A stretch of DNA of 64,000 nt from Coturnix japonica (taxonomy: Eukaryota; Chordata; Aves; Galliformes; Phasianidae): the NCBI RefSeq assembly GCF_001577835.2, contig NC_029520.1, positions 50,198,930 to 50,262,929 of the forward strand. Direction: 5' to 3'. Position 1 is the first letter of the stretch; each line of letters begins with the position of its first letter. The notes beneath the pieces were generated by a model. It did not search any database, was not told the DNA's origin, and worked only from the letters and a program-made list of their open reading frames with translations. Of the stretch, positions 53,059 through 64,000 are shown in pieces. The position numbers and the translations under genes are program-made.

Positions 53059-56000
53059 TTTCTTTTAATTCCAGACATAAAACAGGTTTGGTTTGTTTTT
53101 AGGATTGATATGATGTTCTCATAGTTGGGTGTAATGAGACTTGTATTCAAAGAGACTTATTTTTCCTGGTATGGAGTTTTCTGTCGTGAGAGCAGCTGTT
53201 TTAGGCTGCCTGTTGTTAGAGCTCTCCAAATATTGGCCAGTTTTTGCATGCTTTGTCATGTGCTGTTAAAATATCTGGATATAAAAGTTTGCCTGGCAAA
53301 TTACGGATCCATTTAATTTCCTGTATTTCTTGTCACGACCACAAATTCCCCTTGATGACAACAGCAAGGTTCTATAACTGAACTAAGGAAGTGGGTCCAA
53401 ATCTTTAGTCCTCGGTGTGCAGCTGGAAAGCAGTTGTGTGGGACTACAGAAGCCATAGCTCAGTATTGGCGGCGTGTGGTGAAAGATTTGGGCTGCTGTT
53501 ACCCTGCAGATACCTGTGATACCAGATGAGCTGTGCATGCAGACTCAACAGGTGCCTCGTGCTGCTCCTATATGAGCTGTTCACTGATGCCAGTTAGAGA
53601 ACTAAAATGACTTGTTTCTTTTTTGAGAAGAGCAACATCAGTTGGATTATTTTCTCAGTGCTTCTGTGATGGGATTCAGAACAATGGGTTTTCTGCTTTG
53701 TTTTTAAACTTAGGTTCTGAGTGATTTCTGGTGGGCTGTCCATAGAGCCCTTGTTTATGCTGCCTGTTGCTGGTATCTTTGAAGGCCTTTTCCTCTTGCA
53801 GAGGTAGCTATGTTTAAACAGCATGAAGGGCGATAGAGGTTAGAGCCACGTTTTCGTACACACAGACCTTTTGAGATACTGATAACTGTCTTGCTCATGT
53901 TGGATTTTTACTAAGGTGCTTATTTCCCTATTTGTAGAGAAAGAAAATACTGTTCTAATGCTGAGTCTTTGGACATGGGTTGCCCACCAGCACAGCTGTC
54001 ACTTTCAAGTTCGTCAGTGCTGATTAAGCTGTTAATTAAAATCCTGGATTGTCAGAGGTGCAGATTGTAGAACAGCATCACCCAGCTGAACGTGGGCATT
54101 GCCACAGCCTGCTGAAAGCAGTTTGTGTGCCACTATTAACATGCAGCCATGCACAAGGAAGCAAAGCTGCTTCTGCAAGCAAGGATGTTCAGCTAAATAC
54201 AACTTGGGCAGCAGTTCTTTCTTCTTAGGGCTTTTGCTTGTCTAAATTACTTCAATCACTTACAGTTAATTTACTTTTCAGCCTCAGCCAACACGACTGC
54301 AATTCATCAGTATTGATTATCTTTGGAAGGCATTAATGCCCTCAGTCTAATGATTTAAATGTTATTAGCTATAAACAGCCACCATTAGCAAGAATTCATA
54401 CAGCTTAGTTGGTGACTGCATCCTGACTCTTTCCTACCTTTAAGCCTTCTTTTTAAAGCTGACTTTTCAGTTCTGTGTTTTGTTTGCTGGCTGTTATTAC
54501 AGGTAGCAGATGCTCACTTGAGAAGTAGCTGACCAGCTGGCACTGGGTTTGCACATCCAGGTTGTCAATTAGTTGCAAGGCTGCACTGCTCACAGGAGGT
54601 TTGTATTTTCAGGGATGTGGGTGGTTTTTTCCTGTGAGGAGCTGCAGTTCTGCTGTGTGCTGTATGACCAGTACAGATACATTGCAACCAGAGCCACTGT
54701 TAGAAGCTGCGTTATGTTGATTTCCAGAACAAAACCCGTCTTCTTAGCAAGTTTCAACTACTCTGAATCAAAGAAAGGCATCTTTTATTAGGGGGCTGCG
54801 GTTTCTTCCTTGCAGGCAGTTTGTCACCCCATTTTGTTGGTATGGGAGTATTGTTTCAACTATCATTTGGCTGGGGAATGTAGTTGTTTAAGTAACTTTC
54901 CTACTGGAAACAAATAAAGCTACGCTTTGAATCCACTTCCTCAGACACTACTCCAGCTTTCTTCTATTCCTGGAACATAATAGGAATGAATGTAGGGGGT
55001 TCTCATTGCAGAGAGTGCAGATACACACAGAATGAGAGCTGAAATGGTGCTCTATGTAAGCATGCTGTTAAGTCATCTTGTGTTTGCTGAAACCTGTTGA
55101 TGTCTCAGATAATGAAAGCAGCAGATTCCTCCTTTTCTAAAAGTCTTGCAGAATGGACGTTTTACTTGCAGTTTTCTGGCTTTAATTTAGGAATTGCTGC
55201 TTTTTCTGTTACGTGTGGTAGGGATGTATCAGCTTCTATGGGAGTTCACTATAACTTAACCCACTGTTAGATTCCTCTTTCAGCAGCAGGACTTGCTGAG
55301 TGATTTTTGGATCTAACCTTTTTATTTGTCTCCTCTCACTATGTCAATTAAGGTGGTATTTTTTGCAGGTAGTTCTTATTACCTTTAGGAGAAGCTTCAG
55401 GGGACTTAACTATTCCTTATATCTGATGACACATGTGTGTTTGGACTACAAAGTACACGAGGCCGCTGTCTGCTTTATTCTAGTTGTCCATTTTTGGTTT
55501 GCACAGCAATCCTAAGGACCATTTTTAAACAACTGCTTTGGAGTCCTTTAATAGCAGCGTGTGAAGATGAAAGAGCGCTGCAGCTGGAAATGAGAGACTT
55601 GGTTTGAGCTCGGCTGTAGATCCTGTGTTCTCAAATACTGTCATGTGTTTACTAGACAGACAGTAAGGCTCCACCCTTACCTCTTTTGGAGCCTGTTCCC
55701 TGCAACTCTGTGTAACTGGCAATAAGGGACGGCAAGCCATCTAATAAGGAAAGGTAGAGGTAGTAAATGTCTCAAAATAGCTGTCAATCCTTAGGTAAAG
55801 GTAACTTCCTTACTGCACTGAACTTGAAAAACTGGTGTGTGCAGTAGAAACCAGTCATCCTCTTAGAGGTGTGCAACAGATGGAGGAGGAGGGGGAAAGA
55901 ACAGTCTCTTTGCAGTGTTTTTGGTGGTGTTATGCACTCAAAACCCTATTTTTATCTTCAGTCCTGAAATTGAGCACTCCAGGGTTATGATTATCATTCA

Positions 56001-58051
56001 ACAATGTATCTTAAACAGTTCACTGTTTTCTGTACCCTTCTATGGTTACCAGTTAAATCCTAAGGGAGATCACTGCCATATTAAGTTATATCCAAGCCCC
56101 TTCCTTAGAAGTGACCAGGGCTGCAGAGTCAAATAGCATCTCACGTGTTATTGTACCCATGTGAGCAGTGGAACTTGCAGGGAAGGGGGGCTTTTAGCCT
56201 TAGGCCATCATGCTGTTTTTGCTTATGCAAAGTGATGAATGACCTGATGCCTGGCATAGCTCAGATCTGCTTGGAATTAATTGAAGTGCTTCCTTTCTGA
56301 GTCAGCACCAACTTCAGCTGAGCAGTATTTATTGTGGAGCTCTCCTTATGTTTATCTGTCCTACCAGAAACCTTACACGTGGGTTACTCCTGTGATGTTC
56401 CAACAGCTCAATCTTAAAATTATTTATCAGTAGTAACATAACTTTGAATGAAGATGTTATCCAAAATCCTGTATAAAAAGTACAGTCCATGAGAAAGGAT
56501 GACTTTAAGCTAAGAGATAAACAATCATATAGACCAGCTTTCTTCTGGTGTTGCATTAGAGCACGTACTTTGGGGTTCAAGCAATGGGATTTGCCTTTAA
56601 TGCTGTGAAGTTGTGTTCCAGCGTGGCAAGTACTGCAGTTGTACATTCCAAGTGGGTATGTGACTTTCTGTTCTATTACGCTATTCCCATAAATGGCCAG
56701 AGCCCAGACTAAGTAGGTTACTTGTTAAGCCTGAAGCAAGAAATGCTGCCATGTTATGGGCTAATTATGCCTTTCTGGTATCTTCAAAACTAAAACCTCC
56801 CAGTACTCTTGGCAGGAATAATAAAAATGAATGTTAAGAATCACCTCTTGCTGAAATCAGATATTCAGAAACGTCCTGCCTTACTAAGGGCATGTTTGTT
56901 ATCCTTGCAATATACTTTTCAGTTGAGTTTTGCATTTCATTGTTAAAAGCAACCATTTCCAGGCCAGGCATAGAAGCTCCCTTCTTCAGAGAAGGGGATC
57001 CAAGCCCTATTCCTGCAGGAAGGCATTGCTGGTCCAACTGAAGTCTCATTCTGGGAGCCTTTGGTTACCCGTTTCAGACTCCTGCTGTTAGGTCTGTTGA
57101 GTTTATTGCTTCCTATATCACTGAGCCTGCATCTGTCCTAGTCAGCTCTCAGTAGAAGCACTAATTTGGTTGCCCTACTCACTTGGCATGTTAAAAGGTT
57201 ACTGTGGCTACTCTGCCTTGGGTAACAGCTCATCCAGGCCTTCCTCTCTGCAGAGGCATGCCCTGGATCTGAAGCTGCAAGAGGCTGATGGAAGCTTTCA
57301 TGTCAGCTTTCAGCTAACCAGCCGTTGAGCTGAAGTCTGACTCCTAGATACATTTTAAGCCTGAAGGGTAAGGAAGTATCTATAATTACAGCTGCACTTG
57401 CCCTTTCCTCTTAACCCAGTAACATCACTTGTAAGACTGTTACATTTCCCGTACCAAGCCCTAAATAGCTGTGGAAAGATTATAAAGGTGTAGCTGCTTG
57501 TAAATACAGCTCTTCATTTTCATTTAGCAGTTTGTGAGCAAGGTTTCAGGTTTGGAATCAAGGAGTCATTTTGTCACATTAAAGCAAGTGAAAGATCAGT
57601 CCTCAGCAGGTGCTTTAGGCTGAGATCAGTTTACTGATTGGCTTTCACTGACTCAGAAGAGTTGAATAGGCAATAAGCTTCAGTAGTAAACTCACACTGA
57701 ATGCAAGACAGAACTAAAGCCTGATTCAGGTGCAGTTGCTATATGGTTGCCTCTGGGGACAGCACTCAAGGAAGCTGCCTGATAGAGAGCTGTAGCAGTT
57801 TGACATCTGTGCTTAGCTGGAAAGGCAAGCATTCCATGTGGCTTGACTCTTAGCCCAGGCTTAAGCCTGAGACAGCAGAACTGTTAATTAAAGTGCTTTC
57901 CTGGAAGCTGGTTGTAGTTGGCAGCTGCACATATCACCTAAACTGATAACATGTCTTCCTAGGCCCAGCCTGATTCAAAAGTTCTGCTGTAGTAAGAAGC
58001 ATCTACACCAGCATGATGACACCTTTCCATCTTAAGGCCTGTTTTGATGTA

Positions 58052-58087
58052 CAGTTTAGAATACAAAGCATTCTGTATTCTAAATTG
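58052..58087. other. Short hairpin beyond the PSMA3 poly(A) site
   Basis: Arms TTTAGAATACA (58055-58065) and TGTATTCTAAA (58074-58084) are perfect complements around an 8-nt loop. Three further pairs (one a G-T) extend the stem to 14 bp. On the minus strand it lies about 50-85 nt past the PSMA3 AATAAA. Confidence 0.6.
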
Positions 58088-58114
58088 ATCCTAACTTATT
58101 TTGAAATGAAATCT

Positions 58115-64000
<5,886 letters not shown>

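Larger units (their letters stand above)
51843..58110. other. Intergenic region between the ARID4A promoter and the PSMA3 3' end
   Basis: 6.3 kb with no protein gene that I can support. It would contain the body of the antisense transcript if one runs from 50.64 kb toward PSMA3. Contents noted: a 26-bp tandem duplication (53007-53058) and an imperfect 14-bp-stem hairpin (58052-58087). Open frames are short and unrecognised. Confidence 0.5.

Overview
The window is vertebrate nuclear DNA, almost certainly from a galliform bird, most likely chicken. Three things point to this. The interspersed repeats are CR1 LINEs in both orientations. The introns are short and AT-rich, with one sharp GC-rich promoter island. 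The genes show the synteny of human 14q23 / chicken chromosome 5: TIMM9 (+), ARID4A (-), PSMA3 (-). Species and chromosome are inferred from family knowledge, not from a search. I saw no retroviral, LTR or Polinton-like element.

Layout. At 1-~2020 lies the last coding exon and 3' UTR of TIMM9 on the plus strand; its other exons are off the left edge. At ~2.0-6.6 kb is a spacer where mammals carry TOMM20L. I find no TOMM20L there, but the minus strand has coding-like exons that I cannot assign (5989-6219, and a hydrophobic tail at 4927-5038). At ~6.59-~50.1 kb is the whole of ARID4A on the minus strand. I place 25 exons, 24 of them coding, giving about 1273 residues. At 49.4-51.06 kb is the ARID4A CpG-island promoter. 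It is divergent: nine same-orientation CCAAT boxes sit in about 300 bp, with NRF1-, Sp1- and YY1-like sites on the far side and a plausible plus-strand first exon. That is the position of the human antisense lncRNA PSMA3-AS1. At ~51.4-58.1 kb is an intergenic stretch with no gene I can support. At ~58.12-64 kb is the 3' part of PSMA3 on the minus strand: nine coding exons from residue 36 to the stop, with the first exons beyond the right edge.

Gene roles. ARID4A is a chromatin adaptor with Tudor, PWWP-like, ARID and chromo-barrel domains plus an LxCxE motif for binding pocket proteins. It is known to bring SIN3/HDAC activity to RB-regulated promoters. PSMA3 is the alpha-7 subunit of the 20S proteasome. 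TIMM9 is a small chaperone of the mitochondrial intermembrane space. The three are conserved neighbours, not a functional pathway.

Most worth a second look: a 60-bp tandem duplication that copies the ARID4A start-codon exon end and splice donor; the helically spaced CCAAT array; a 63-nt cassette exon and a 69-nt alternative donor in ARID4A; and the unassigned minus-strand exons between ARID4A and TIMM9.
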